28,199 nt of DNA from contig DXOJ01000582.1 of NCBI GenBank assembly GCA_019412865.1, forward strand, positions 1 through 28,199, read 5' to 3'. The notes under the pieces are model-generated. The model saw only the letters and a list, made by a program, of their open reading frames with translations. It did no database searches and was not told the DNA's origin. The DNA is from Bacteroides sp. Its GTDB lineage: Bacteria > Bacteroidota > Bacteroidia > Bacteroidales > Bacteroidaceae. The position numbers and the translations under genes were made by a program. Each line of letters begins with the position of its first letter. The first letter of the stretch is position 1. Of the stretch, positions 6,099 to 16,000 are shown piece after piece.

Positions 6099-8165
6099 TT
6101 ATGGTTTTACTTCGTATTGATAGAGTGTGAAAGAGTTCTTGTCATTTAGCTCGAAACTTACTCTACCCTGTGCGCCGACTTTTGCGGCAAACTTTTTGCC
6201 ACTTCCCATTACAGGGGTAAAAGTAACTTTCTTACCCTCAGGAAGCCAGGTGTCAATAGTCCCCCTGGCTTGCTCATTATCTTCGCGGTAAACTACAAGA
6301 TAGCCTTGCGTGCCGGAAACAGTCGATTGGAATCCTGTCCACGAGCGTCCCGAAGGTTCTTCACCAATAGGCAGTATGACGCCTTGATGAAACCGGAGTT
6401 GCAAAGGTTGGTATTTCTTGAGCAGAGATGCCGTAATATAAGCCTCTTCGGGCAGGTTCGAAGCCTCCATCCAAGCCAACGGCTGTGCCGCCAAGGTGAT
6501 GGCAAAGAGGTAATCGAAACTGTAACGGGCGGGGGCAAAAGGGTCGGCAGCGTCATACTTGTCGGCATTGCGCCATTTATTAAGGAACTCTATCTGCATC
6601 TTCTCCGCCGGTACATAGCGAGACAGCATCCAGAGGTTGCGCAAGGTGCGATAAGGGTAATAGTTGCCCCAATCGGTATAGCGGTTTTCCAGGAAAATAT
6701 TGCCGTACTCGTTCATATAGTGATACCCGCCGCGACGACCGGCAGTGGCATCGAGGTTGAAAATCACTTCATAGTTGGTTTGCTCCAACACGGTATCAAA
6801 CAGTCGGCGTAGATTCTGTTCGGCTGTCTTGGTAGGTATCTGCAGACCGTCTATCTTAAAACAGCAGATGCCGTACTTCTTATAAAGTCCGATAATGGCT
6901 TGCGCATCTTTTTGCCAATCGGCAAAATCATTCTGTATGCTGGGATTGAACCATAATCCGATGCGAATACCCAATTTCTTGCCTTTCTCTACAATAGGTT
7001 TCAGCCCATGAGGGAACTTTGTAGGGTTGGGCGTCCAGTAATCGCCACTTTTCCAGATATCCTTAAAACTACCTCCGGCGGTCTTTGAGTTAGGGCTTTT
7101 TCCGCTCTGCCAGCCATCGTCCAGTTGAAAGAGGGTGATCCCCATGCGTGCGGCACGGTCTAGTTCTGCCAGACAGAAAACCTCATCTATTTTGGCATCC
7201 TGGCTACGGTCGCCCCAGGTATTGAGCATAATCATCTCATCCTGTGCGGCGGTGTGGTGGCGCAGTTGTTTCTGATAGAGGCGCAGGGCAGTAAGCGCTT
7301 CTTGCTCGCCGCCGGTATAGATGCCGGTAACGCATCCATAAACGCGGGTCCAGCTATCCGGCTTTACATCATGAGACGCAATGCCCAGCCCCACTACCAT
7401 AAAATCACTAAAGTCCGCCACGAAGTCAGAACCCGGATAATGTAATTGGGTACTGCTGCTAGGAGCCTCTTTCAAAAAAAAGAAGCCTTGACGCGTAACT
7501 ACGTCATGAGCAAAAAGCAAATTACCACGATACGTATTGCGACGGTAAGGAAGCCAGGTACGCCCGGTCACCAGATTGTCGTTCCAATCGGTGTAGTCGA
7601 AAAACTCGATTGTGCGGGCACTCCAATGATTGCCGGATAGTTGCAACCTGTCGAGCGTGGGAGTTTTCACCCCCGTAGCCATATCGGCCGTGTGCTCTAT
7701 ATTTTTGCGGTCGGCGTTAGAGCGGTTATCCTCCTTATTCTGATAAAGTTCCACTTGCCCTTTCAGATAGGTGTCGCAAGCAATGGCGGGACAGTCTGCA
7801 TAAATGCGATAGCGACGCTCTATATTCAGCGAACCGATAGTGCAAGCCACGGTAGCCTGCAGATAACTGGCGTGGATGCCATTCGTCGGTATCTCGTTCA
7901 CGGTGAATGTAGCATCCGTAGGGATACCTTTCACAATCGAGAAATCGGGTTGTTTGCCCTGTACCGGAATGTTTTTTCCGTGTTGCTTGTCAGTAAGGCT
8001 AATAGTAACAAGCGCACCGTTATTCCACAGCATGGCGCGTTCCATATAGTTATTGCCCATACGTAGCGTGTCACCTTTCAGAAAAGCGTAATACTGTTGT
8101 CCTCCCCAAAGCGGCAAGGTCCATATTGCCGATAGAAATATCGTGATAATATTTTTTTTGCTCAT
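6099..8165 (-). CDS. Clan GH-D (GH36-like) alpha-galactosidase-type enzyme
   Basis: This 688-residue protein starts MSKKNII with a signal peptide (about 1-22). The longer frame back to 8246 overlaps the upstream gene and lacks a signal sequence, so I chose the ATG at 8165, 7 bases past the previous stop. An N-terminal beta-sandwich (about 25-300) precedes a TIM barrel (about 305-560) and a C-terminal beta domain. FQLDDGW (D349, D350), GLWFNP and CFKIDG (nucleophile candidate D439, with K437) are the clan GH-D pattern. D498 in RYTDW is the likely acid/base. The usual activity is removal of alpha-linked galactose, but several sugars are possible for such divergent members. It appears co-translated with the FAD oxidoreductase, which may mean that they act on the same residue. 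Confidence 0.7.
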   Translation of the reverse strand: MSKKNIITIFLSAIWTLPLWGGQQYYAFLKGDTLRMGNNYMERAMLWNNGALVTISLTDKQHGKNIPVQGKQPDFSIVKGIPTDATFTVNEIPTNGIHASYLQATVACTIGSLNIERRYRIYADCPAIACDTYLKGQVELYQNKEDNRSNADRKNIEHTADMATGVKTPTLDRLQLSGNHWSARTIEFFDYTDWNDNLVTGRTWLPYRRNTYRGNLLFAHDVVTRQGFFFLKEAPSSSTQLHYPGSDFVADFSDFMVVGLGIASHDVKPDSWTRVYGCVTGIYTGGEQEALTALRLYQKQLRHHTAAQDEMIMLNTWGDRSQDAKIDEVFCLAELDRAARMGITLFQLDDGWQSGKSPNSKTAGGSFKDIWKSGDYWTPNPTKFPHGLKPIVEKGKKLGIRIGLWFNPSIQNDFADWQKDAQAIIGLYKKYGICCFKIDGLQIPTKTAEQNLRRLFDTVLEQTNYEVIFNLDATAGRRGGYHYMNEYGNIFLENRYTDWGNYYPYRTLRNLWMLSRYVPAEKMQIEFLNKWRNADKYDAADPFAPARYSFDYLFAITLAAQPLAWMEASNLPEEAYITASLLKKYQPLQLRFHQGVILPIGEEPSGRSWTGFQSTVSGTQGYLVVYREDNEQARGTIDTWLPEGKKVTFTPVMGSGKKFAAKVGAQGRVSFELNDKNSFTLYQYEVKP

Positions 8166-8172
8166 AGTTTGT

Positions 8173-10044
8173 CTACGGTTTGATGTAAGCTCCCGGAACT
8201 TCCAACAATTTGTTGGGTTCGTTGAAGCGTTGGTTATCGGGCACATCGCGTTTGCCCAGACCCGCTTGCATAAGTTGCTTCAGTTCCGGCAGGTGATGAT
8301 GATAGATGTCGCGCGGCTCTACACGATGCTTGTGACAGAGTCCGGCTGCCATACCTACTACTTCACCCATCATGCCGGTAGTACGCATCACACGTACCGT
8401 ACCCAAGGCTACATGGGTGCAGCTCATATTGCGGCCTGCCATAAAGAGGTTGTCCACATTGCGCGAATAGAGACAGCGATAGGGAACGGCATAAGGATGA
8501 ATCCAACGATGCACCGTAGCCGACTTGAATTCATTGCCGGGAAAGCGGACACTGTTCACGCTGTCGGGGAAGTGAAGGTCGATGCTCCAAGTTGTGGTAA
8601 ACGAAGCATCCTCGTGCGCCACATTCTTGTCTATATCGTCCTGTGACAGTACGTAGTCGCCCAAGAGACGGCGTGATTCACGTTTGCCTGAAACATACGC
8701 CACCCAGTCGAGGGAACGGTTGGCATACTTCTTATGGTCTTTATAGTGATTCTTCAGATAGCTCCAGTTGGAATATATCACCAAAAGTCCATAGTCGCGT
8801 ACACGTTCAGCTTCGCTGACTTGATTGCGGTTCATACCTGTTTCCCATTTCCACTCGCCCATGGTTACAGGCTCACAGTTTTCAGCGTCAAAGCGCACGC
8901 CATATTCAAAATGAGGGAATGAGGTTTTCTTCTTCATATCCTTGCTATACCATTGAATAGAGGCCCCCATCACCAATGAGTCGGGTTGCTCGGGAGCAAG
9001 GCTCTCACCATATTCATCGCGGCCTTCACGTCCCATAGCCCAATCGGCACCGGCTAAATAGCCTATGGTAGCATCACCTGTGCAGTCGCTAAAAAGAGGA
9101 GCGGTAAGTTCGGTTTGTCCGCCCGTCTCGATATGCTGGATAGTGACTGACGCAATGCGGTCTCCTTGCATCTTCACGGCTACCGCACGCTGAGAGGCAT
9201 AAAGAGTAATGTTCTTTTCGGCATCTATGAAGTCTTCTTTCTTCTGGTCTTCGTAGTAGTCACCCGGTTGTGCATTGCCGGAACGTTCATGACCGAACTC
9301 ACGTATCATACGCCCCAATCCCTGATTAGGCCCCATTTCGATGATACCGCCGAGATGTACACGAATCTCCGACGAGTTATTGCCGCCCAATACAGGACGG
9401 TCATTCACTAGTGCTACCTTACAACCCAATCGGGCAGCAGATGTGGCAGCACACATTCCGGCTATTCCCCCTCCTACTACCACAAAGTCGTATTGATGAG
9501 CGGGCACCGTCTGTTGTTGTCGCAGGCGGGTACGAAGTGCCGCTGTCTCTGCCGTATCCCAGGTAGCGGGTTGCGTGTTCGCATCGGTCGTAAGGTAAAT
9601 GGCATCGCAACGACCGTCGAAACCGGTGAGGTCTTTCAGCGCAAGGGTGGTAGTCCCTGCTTTCAATACTGTCTTTCCGGCAAATTGCCATTGCCAGGAA
9701 TTACCTGTATGTCCTAATGTAGCTTTCAGCAATTTGCCGCCTAAAGCCAGGCGGAATTTTCCGGGACCTTCGGCATCGGTCCAAGGTGAAGTCCAGTTGT
9801 AAGTACGGGCATATACGTAGTAAGTGCCCGCCTGGGGAATGTTGATTTCTGCCGTAGCATCCGCCACAGGGATGCCCATGCCATGTGCCATGAGATAGGG
9901 CGAACCCATCTGATCCATGAACTGCTGGTCGAGCACCCAGCCGCCTCGCTGGCTGAAGCTTTCTGCTTCGATGAGCAGTTCTTCGGCTACAGCCACAAGG
10001 CTACAGGCTACGGCTATGCATGTCAGTAAGAGTTTTTTCATCAC
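8173..10044 (-). CDS. Secreted FAD-dependent oxidoreductase with N-terminal carbohydrate-binding-like domain
   Basis: This 623-residue protein has a signal peptide (about 1-20, AVA-EE). Residues about 23-155 form a beta-sandwich resembling golvesin/CBM-like modules (EAESF...GGW, AGTYYVYAR). An FAD_oxidored (PF12831-type) domain fills the rest. Its dinucleotide site is VVVGGGIAGMCAA with G191, G193 and G196, followed by LGGNNSSEI. Homologues in Bacteroidetes are often auto-named 'xanthan lyase', a label that the Rossmann fold does not support. An FAD enzyme outside the cytoplasm, inside a glycan operon, suggests oxidation of a sugar hydroxyl, perhaps to a keto-sugar. The substrate and electron acceptor are unknown. 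It follows the GH105 gene by 50 bases and precedes the GH36-like gene by 7. Confidence 0.75.
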   Translation of the reverse strand: MMKKLLLTCIAVACSLVAVAEELLIEAESFSQRGGWVLDQQFMDQMGSPYLMAHGMGIPVADATAEINIPQAGTYYVYARTYNWTSPWTDAEGPGKFRLALGGKLLKATLGHTGNSWQWQFAGKTVLKAGTTTLALKDLTGFDGRCDAIYLTTDANTQPATWDTAETAALRTRLRQQQTVPAHQYDFVVVGGGIAGMCAATSAARLGCKVALVNDRPVLGGNNSSEIRVHLGGIIEMGPNQGLGRMIREFGHERSGNAQPGDYYEDQKKEDFIDAEKNITLYASQRAVAVKMQGDRIASVTIQHIETGGQTELTAPLFSDCTGDATIGYLAGADWAMGREGRDEYGESLAPEQPDSLVMGASIQWYSKDMKKKTSFPHFEYGVRFDAENCEPVTMGEWKWETGMNRNQVSEAERVRDYGLLVIYSNWSYLKNHYKDHKKYANRSLDWVAYVSGKRESRRLLGDYVLSQDDIDKNVAHEDASFTTTWSIDLHFPDSVNSVRFPGNEFKSATVHRWIHPYAVPYRCLYSRNVDNLFMAGRNMSCTHVALGTVRVMRTTGMMGEVVGMAAGLCHKHRVEPRDIYHHHLPELKQLMQAGLGKRDVPDNQRFNEPNKLLEVPGAYIKP

Positions 10045-10094
10045 AGTACAGCGTTTTTATGATTATTGTCTACTATCTTCACAGAGGGAACAGA

Positions 10095-11207
10095 TTATCT
10101 CGCCATTTTATAAATTTCATTGCCTGCCATCAAAAAAGCACCAACTCCATAAACCTCCGTCATGTCACGAGTCACTTTCTTCGGGTCGGCACCGATTTGC
10201 TGCACATAACCCAGTTTCCCATTCGGTTCCACAGCCGAGACTAATGCATTCCAGCCTTTTATCATTACAGGAAGATAAATTTCCTTATCCAATAAACCTT
10301 CGTTTATTCCATAAGCAATGGAATAGACAATGAAAGTAGTGCAACTCGTTTCCGGTGATGGATAAGAGGCTGGATCCAAGAGACTGGCATGCCAGAAACC
10401 GTCCGGATGCTGTAATCCGGCAACACGGGTAGCCAGTTTTACAAATAATTCCTCATAGAATTTGCGGTTCTTATCTTTCTTGGGCAGTTCCTTTAATATT
10501 TCAACCAGACCACCAAGCACCCAACCGTTGCCACGTCCCCAAAAGACTTTCTTACCATTGGCTTCGCGCTTATCAAAATAACGCCAGTCACGGTAGAACA
10601 AGTTTTCTTCTTTATCGAACAGGTAATCATAAGTCGCTTTATACTCACGATTCATAAATTTGATATATTTTTTCTCTCCGGTCAGCATATACAGTTTGGC
10701 ATATACAGGGGGAGCCATAAAGAGAGCATCACACCAAGTCCAACGTTCCAAGGTCTTTAAGTCTCCCTCCACCAGCTTGAAACTACCTTCGGATGGATGA
10801 TTGACAATCCATTCCGTACGGGCGAGCGTAGGGATAATCATTGCTTCGTCTTTGTACTTGCGGTATAAATCCAAAAAGGACTGTGATACAGCGATGTCAT
10901 CAGCATGGTAAAACCGTTTGTCCGGCTGCCAGCAATTCCGTCGGCCTATACGGGTAAGCCACTTATAATATGTATCATCATTGTCTTCTTTTTCAGCCAA
11001 TTCCGCCCAATCCACCATGCCGACATAAAGAGCACCTTGCGGCCAGTTCAAGTCGTCATGTTCAGGAGCGGGGTGTGGATTGGCAATCTGCCAATCCGCC
11101 ACCTTTCGCATGATAGACTTTATTTCTGCTTTTTGAAAAGGAATCTCTGTTGCCATTATAAAAACGGAACATAACAGAGACGCTCCCAATAAAAGTGTTT
11201 TTTTCAT
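10095..11207 (-). CDS. GH105 unsaturated uronyl hydrolase
   Basis: This 370-residue protein has a signal peptide (about 1-20) and a GH105/GH88-type (alpha/alpha)6 barrel. Recognisable motifs are FYHADDIAVSQ (about 99-109), WTWCDALFMAPP with the catalytic Asp candidate D160, and WGRGNGW (223-229). The family hydrates the 4,5-double bond of unsaturated galacturonic or glucuronic acid left by polysaccharide lyases, releasing the sugar. Family length is normal. Its presence implies a lyase step upstream, yet no lyase is recognisable in this window. It lies 29 bases after the GH3/PA14 gene in the same operon. Confidence 0.85.
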   Translation of the reverse strand: MKKTLLLGASLLCSVFIMATEIPFQKAEIKSIMRKVADWQIANPHPAPEHDDLNWPQGALYVGMVDWAELAEKEDNDDTYYKWLTRIGRRNCWQPDKRFYHADDIAVSQSFLDLYRKYKDEAMIIPTLARTEWIVNHPSEGSFKLVEGDLKTLERWTWCDALFMAPPVYAKLYMLTGEKKYIKFMNREYKATYDYLFDKEENLFYRDWRYFDKREANGKKVFWGRGNGWVLGGLVEILKELPKKDKNRKFYEELFVKLATRVAGLQHPDGFWHASLLDPASYPSPETSCTTFIVYSIAYGINEGLLDKEIYLPVMIKGWNALVSAVEPNGKLGYVQQIGADPKKVTRDMTEVYGVGAFLMAGNEIYKMAR

Positions 11208-11236
11208 TCTATATTTATTTGTTTATCATTCGGTCA

Positions 11237-13690
11237 TTACAGTTCAACTGTAGCCTTTAAAGGCAATTGACTGGAAGCAGGCCCGACTAAGATCTCAAAG
11301 TCTCCTTTTTCCACTACAAAGCGGTGTTGATTCATATCGTAAAAAGAGAATGCATCCTCATCCAACACAACAGAAACCCGCTTCTTCTCCCCTTTCTTCA
11401 AGAATACCTTTTCATATCCTTTCAGTTCTTTCAACGGACGGGGAACAGAAGACTGTACATCATGCACATACACTTGTGCCACCTCCGAAGCATCCATCTT
11501 ACCTGTATTCTCTATATCAAAGCTAATGGTAACCTGATGCTCACCCGTTTTCTCCGCAGCCATATTACTATAAGCGAAAGTAGTATAGGACAAACCGTAG
11601 CCAAACGGATAGAAAGGTTCTTTTCCCGAACGGTCGTATCCACGATAACCGACAAAAACACCTTCAGAATAGTCTACACGCTTAATCTCCGCCTTTAAGT
11701 TCTCGTAATAACTGCCGTGCACTGGATTATCTTCCCATTTCCGCTCGATAGAAATCGGTAGCTTTCCGCTTGGAGAAATCTTACCGGTCAGGATTTCAGC
11801 AATTGCCTGACCGCCTTCCTGCCCCGGATACCAGGCCATAAGAATCGCTTTTGCAGCATCATACCAGTTGGTGAAATCCACACCGCCACCGGCGTTCAGT
11901 ACAACCACAACATTGGGATGCATAGACGCAATCTTCTTGATAAACAATTCCTGATAGCAAAGCAAGGCAAACGGACGGTCAAAGCCTTCGCCTTCGGTAT
12001 TACTATTGAAACCTGTACAGAACACAACATTATCCACCTTTGCCAATCCTTGACGAAGTTTCGCCTCATTAAGGCTATAAGCATTAAAACGAATGATGGC
12101 CGAAGAAATATTATCAAAGAATTCAATCCGGAAACGGTATTCCTTACCACCCTCAACCGGCAGTTCAACTTCACGGCTAGAGTAGGAATGATTTCCCCAA
12201 TCTCCCGTAATATGCTTGTCATTCACAAACAGACGATAACCGTCATCACCACCGATATGAAGTTTCAACTGACCGTCAGTTTGTGGCATGTAGCAGGCTG
12301 TCCAACGGACAGAGAATCCATCTGTCGGAAAGCCGTCCAAAGGTGCCCCATATCCCCAGTCATAATCAACAGAGGATTCCGTGCGTATTACTTCAGGCTG
12401 GCCCGAAAGGGTCTTGTTTTTAAAGTATTCAGCTTTGAAGCCTTTCATCTGACGATTAGCATCAGTATAAAACTCATGGACAATATCTTCATAAATCACA
12501 TCATCCGTCAATAGTAACAGATTCTTTTTCTTCAATTCCTTCAAGCCTTGAGCCACTGAGACGGTAGAAAAAGGAGTGACAAACCCACTACCGCCACCGG
12601 TAGGAATCAAATTTGCATTAGGCCCCATCACGGCTGTCTTTCCTTTCAGCGGGAGCAAGTTTCCTTCATTCTTCAACAGGACTACACCCTCGCGCGCCAG
12701 CTCTAAAGCTGTCTGGCGGGAGAAAGGATTATCCTCTGCTATGTTGCTGTCTTTCTGTTCCTTATCCAGCATACCATAAGCAATCAGAGTTTGCAGGATG
12801 TGTTGTACTTTCAGGTTGATGGTTTCTTCTGTCACTGTGCCCGCTTTGATAGCAGGCAACAGATTCTCCAAATTCATAAAACGTCCTTTCGGCATTTCGA
12901 GGTCAAGTCCGGCGTTAGCAGCGCCTACGGCGGAATATACGGAAGTCCAGTCCGACATCAGAATACCTTTGAAGCCCCAAAGATTGCGCAAGACATCAAT
13001 ATTCAGCCATTTATGTTCGGTGGCATGGACACCGTTCAACAGATTGTAACTGTTCATTACGGCGCCGACATTGGCTTCCTGTACAGCTTTTCGGAAAGCC
13101 GGGAAATAGATTTCCTGCAAAGTACGTTCGTCTATGTCAGAGCTGGCATGGTGGCGGCTCCATTCCTGGTTGTTGGCAGCAAAGTGTTTGATTGTAGCAA
13201 TGACTCCTTCCGATTGTACTCCCAGGATATATTGTTTCGCCGTTTCACCTGTCAAGTAAGGGTCTTCACCGAAGTATTCAAAGTTACGGCCGCACAACGG
13301 AGCACGATAGATATTCACGCCCGGACCAAGCAGGATATTAACTCCTCTTGCCTTGGCGTCCTGTCCCAAGCCTTGCCCTAATTTATAAAGTAATTCCCGG
13401 TTCCAAGTAGAAGCGGAAAGTATTCCGGAAGGATATAAAGTGCTCTTGGGAGCATGATTACGAATTCCCTGCGGCCCGTCAGCCAACTTGATTTCAGGTA
13501 TTCCCAAACGGGGGATGGCACGCAGAGAAAAACTGGTATATCCGGAGATATACTCTATTTTCTCTTGCAAAGTCATTTTTGTTACAATGTCCTTCGCACG
13601 TTGTTCGGCTTGGGGAGTGATTGTCTGTGCATGGGCTGTGATACCTACCATAAATAAAAACACACCTACGCTTCGTATTAATTTTCTCAT
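11237..13690 (-). CDS. GH3 beta-glucosidase-type enzyme with PA14 insert
   Basis: This 817-residue protein has a signal peptide (about 1-21). The order is the GH3 N-terminal barrel (about 35-310), then the C-terminal alpha/beta sandwich split by a PA14-like insert (about 414-540, GGDDGYRLFVND), then a fibronectin III-like domain (about 720-815). The nucleophile is D247 in LMSDW, the substrate-holding KHFAANNQE is at about 168-176, and the acid/base candidate is E568 in NTEGEGFDR. Such enzymes usually release non-reducing beta-glucosyl residues. The PA14 module often shapes the active-site rim and selects short oligosaccharides. It starts 9 bases after the stop of the second GH3, so the two are surely co-transcribed. 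Beta-xylosidase or another beta-glycosidase activity is possible. Confidence 0.88.
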   Translation of the reverse strand: MRKLIRSVGVFLFMVGITAHAQTITPQAEQRAKDIVTKMTLQEKIEYISGYTSFSLRAIPRLGIPEIKLADGPQGIRNHAPKSTLYPSGILSASTWNRELLYKLGQGLGQDAKARGVNILLGPGVNIYRAPLCGRNFEYFGEDPYLTGETAKQYILGVQSEGVIATIKHFAANNQEWSRHHASSDIDERTLQEIYFPAFRKAVQEANVGAVMNSYNLLNGVHATEHKWLNIDVLRNLWGFKGILMSDWTSVYSAVGAANAGLDLEMPKGRFMNLENLLPAIKAGTVTEETINLKVQHILQTLIAYGMLDKEQKDSNIAEDNPFSRQTALELAREGVVLLKNEGNLLPLKGKTAVMGPNANLIPTGGGSGFVTPFSTVSVAQGLKELKKKNLLLLTDDVIYEDIVHEFYTDANRQMKGFKAEYFKNKTLSGQPEVIRTESSVDYDWGYGAPLDGFPTDGFSVRWTACYMPQTDGQLKLHIGGDDGYRLFVNDKHITGDWGNHSYSSREVELPVEGGKEYRFRIEFFDNISSAIIRFNAYSLNEAKLRQGLAKVDNVVFCTGFNSNTEGEGFDRPFALLCYQELFIKKIASMHPNVVVVLNAGGGVDFTNWYDAAKAILMAWYPGQEGGQAIAEILTGKISPSGKLPISIERKWEDNPVHGSYYENLKAEIKRVDYSEGVFVGYRGYDRSGKEPFYPFGYGLSYTTFAYSNMAAEKTGEHQVTISFDIENTGKMDASEVAQVYVHDVQSSVPRPLKELKGYEKVFLKKGEKKRVSVVLDEDAFSFYDMNQHRFVVEKGDFEILVGPASSQLPLKATVEL

Positions 13691-13699
13691 TATCGAATT

Positions 13700-15907
13700 T
13701 TACTCTGTTAAGTCTATCTTTACTTTCTGGTCTTTTACCTGGATATAATACTCTCCGATTTCCAAGAATCGTTTGCCGTTCCCGTTAACAAAACCAAAAT
13801 CGCGTTCCAAGTCAACATCAAAACGGAATACTTTCGTTTCACCAGCCTTGATTAATTGCTTCTCAAAGTGTTTCAACTCTTTCACCGGACGGGTAATAGA
13901 ACAATAAGGGTCGGAGATAAACCAATGTACCGTTTCCAAGCCATCACGTTTTCCTGTATTCGAAACAGATACTTCTACTGAAAGTTTTCCACCACGTTTG
14001 ACTGTTGTTACAGAAGGAGTAACAGTGCCATATTTGAATTCTGTATAGCTCAGTCCGTGCCCGAACGAGTATAAGGGCTCACTCGTGATGTCCTTATAGA
14101 AGCCCTGATGTCCACGTCCACTCTTGCGACGATTATAATAGATAGGAATCTGCCCAGTTGAATAAGGGAAAGTCATAGCCAGTTTACCGGAAGGGTTGAT
14201 ACGTCCAGACAATATTCCAGCCATTGGAAGCGCACCATTCACACCCGGCTGCCAAATTTCCAATATAGCATCCGAAATCGGTTCCAACCGGTTCAATTCC
14301 AACGGGCGTCCGTTCACCAATACCAGTACGATGGGTTTGCCGGCTTTCTTCAGCTCTTTTGCCAGTTCTTCCTGAATTTGAGGCAATGCAATAGAGGAAC
14401 GAGAAGCATTCTCACCACTCCAAGTCATCATTTCGCCCAGACAAAGAACAACGACATCAGACCAACGGGCTGCTTCTAATGCTTCTTCAAAACCTTTTCG
14501 ATTATCCCCTTGTGTGCTACAACCTAACGCATAACGCAGTTCAGCTTTTCCCACAAACTCGGTTGCCAGTCCGTTATAGAGCATTGCTACATCCGTATCT
14601 TTCCCATGTCCACACCAAGAACCTAACAAGTCCCAGCCATTTTTTGCCATGGGTCCTACTACGGCAATCTTCTTCTTATCTGTCAGAGGCAGTATCCCGT
14701 TCTCGTTTTTCAACAATACCATCGACTCTGCTGCAAGCTGGGCTGCGATATCCATACTCTGCGGACGGAAGAAACGTTCTTTCTCATTTGTAACCGGGGT
14801 ATAAGGGCGTTCAAACAAGCCCAAACGAAATTTCACCCGCAAAACACGACGAACTGATTCATCAACCTGCGCCATCGTTATCTTTCCCTCTTCGACAAGC
14901 TCTTTCATATAACGGTCGTAAGCATGAGACATCATATCCATCTCAAGCCCTGCATTGAAAGCATACACTGCAGCTTCTTTTTTGTTAGCTGCCAATCCCT
15001 GATTTTTCAATTGTTCGATTGCCCCCCAATCGGAAACTATAAATCCATCATGCCCCCAACGTTCTTTCAATATTTCCGTCATCGTATAGTGATTGGCCGA
15101 TCCGGGAACTCCGCTGATATCATTAAAAGAGCTCATCAGGGTGGCCGCCCCCGCTTTCACACCCATTTCATAAGGCAGTAGATAGGTATCCCAAAGAGTT
15201 TGAGCAGAGATTTCAGTATAAACATAATCACGTCCGGCTTCGGAAGCGCCATAACCGATATAATGTTTCAGACAAGCCGCTATTCGGTCTTCGGCCGACA
15301 TATCATCTCCTTGATAACCACGCACCGAAGCGGCGGCAAACACTCCATTAGCATATGGATCTTCACCATATCCTTCGGCTACACGTCCCCAACGAGGGTC
15401 ACGCGCCACATCAATCATCGGCGAGAACGTCCAGTCCACTCCCGACATACGGGCTTCCTGTGCAGTAACGGCACATGCTTTTTCCACCAGTTCAGGATTC
15501 CATGAACAAGCCTGTCCCAAAGAAATAGGATATACAGTACGAAATCCGTGAATGGCATCGTAACCAAAAATAATAGGAATACCCAAGCGGGATTCTTCCA
15601 TAGCCTTCTTTTGCACATTATTACGCAAAGCCGGATTCGTATCGTAGTAAATCAACGAACCGATTTCCGCCGGCACTTTCTTAACCTCTTCTCCTATATT
15701 ATTCACATTGTTATTCCGCCCCATGGTATATTGGTTTAGTTGCAGAATTTTCTCTTCCAAAGTCATGCGTGACAACAAATCATCAACCCGTTTTTCAATC
15801 GGTGCTTTGGCATCCTTATACAAAGGAATACTTTTTTTATCTTTTGCCGAAAGGGCACATGTTACTTCCAACAGGCATAAACCGAAAATTAATACTTTTC
15901 TTTTCAT
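13700..15907 (-). CDS. GH3 beta-glucosidase-type enzyme (BglX-like)
   Basis: This 735-residue protein has a signal peptide (about 1-20) and the standard GH3 three-domain order without PA14: barrel (about 35-365), alpha/beta sandwich (about 390-615) and fibronectin III-like end (about 645-730). D293 in IVSDWGA is the nucleophile and E499 in WSGENASRS the acid/base candidate. DARDPRWGR-like text (VARDPRWGR, about 167-175) and KHYIGYG (about 214-220) match the BglX group of periplasmic beta-glucosidases. Residues MDIAAQLAAESMVL match the 14-codon scrap at 1732-1776. Beta-glucosidase is the likeliest activity, with xylosidase possible. Confidence 0.88.
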   Translation of the reverse strand: MKRKVLIFGLCLLEVTCALSAKDKKSIPLYKDAKAPIEKRVDDLLSRMTLEEKILQLNQYTMGRNNNVNNIGEEVKKVPAEIGSLIYYDTNPALRNNVQKKAMEESRLGIPIIFGYDAIHGFRTVYPISLGQACSWNPELVEKACAVTAQEARMSGVDWTFSPMIDVARDPRWGRVAEGYGEDPYANGVFAAASVRGYQGDDMSAEDRIAACLKHYIGYGASEAGRDYVYTEISAQTLWDTYLLPYEMGVKAGAATLMSSFNDISGVPGSANHYTMTEILKERWGHDGFIVSDWGAIEQLKNQGLAANKKEAAVYAFNAGLEMDMMSHAYDRYMKELVEEGKITMAQVDESVRRVLRVKFRLGLFERPYTPVTNEKERFFRPQSMDIAAQLAAESMVLLKNENGILPLTDKKKIAVVGPMAKNGWDLLGSWCGHGKDTDVAMLYNGLATEFVGKAELRYALGCSTQGDNRKGFEEALEAARWSDVVVLCLGEMMTWSGENASRSSIALPQIQEELAKELKKAGKPIVLVLVNGRPLELNRLEPISDAILEIWQPGVNGALPMAGILSGRINPSGKLAMTFPYSTGQIPIYYNRRKSGRGHQGFYKDITSEPLYSFGHGLSYTEFKYGTVTPSVTTVKRGGKLSVEVSVSNTGKRDGLETVHWFISDPYCSITRPVKELKHFEKQLIKAGETKVFRFDVDLERDFGFVNGNGKRFLEIGEYYIQVKDQKVKIDLTE

Positions 15908-15957
15908 TGTGTTTTCGTCGGTTAGTTATTATTTAATCAATCAAATATAGCTTTTTC

Positions 15958-15974
15958 AGACAGACGTACTGTCT
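15958..15974. promoter_or_regulatory. AGACAG-N5-CTGTCT inverted repeat upstream of the BglX-like gene
   Basis: Perfect 6-bp arms, 15958-15963 and 15969-15974, flank a 5-base centre in the 93-bp gap between the CE15 fusion and the GH3 gene. Nearby, 15942-15949 read on the minus strand gives TATATTTG, a match to the Bacteroides -7 box TAnnTTTG. No TTTG -33 box is found at the right distance, so an internal promoter is only a possibility. The hairpin has no U-tail in the transcribed direction. An operator or processing site is equally plausible. Confidence 0.3.
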
Positions 15975-16000
15975 ATCATTGTTTTTCATGCAAAGCTCTG

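Noticed and set aside
6099..8246. Longer start for the GH36-like gene at 8246
   Set aside because: It would overlap the FAD gene by 74 bases and places 27 non-hydrophobic residues before an obvious signal peptide. The ATG at 8165 is preferred.
8173..10044. 'Xanthan lyase' identity for the FAD protein
   Set aside because: The only catalytic signature visible is an FAD Rossmann site. There is no lyase domain, so the common automatic label is not supported.
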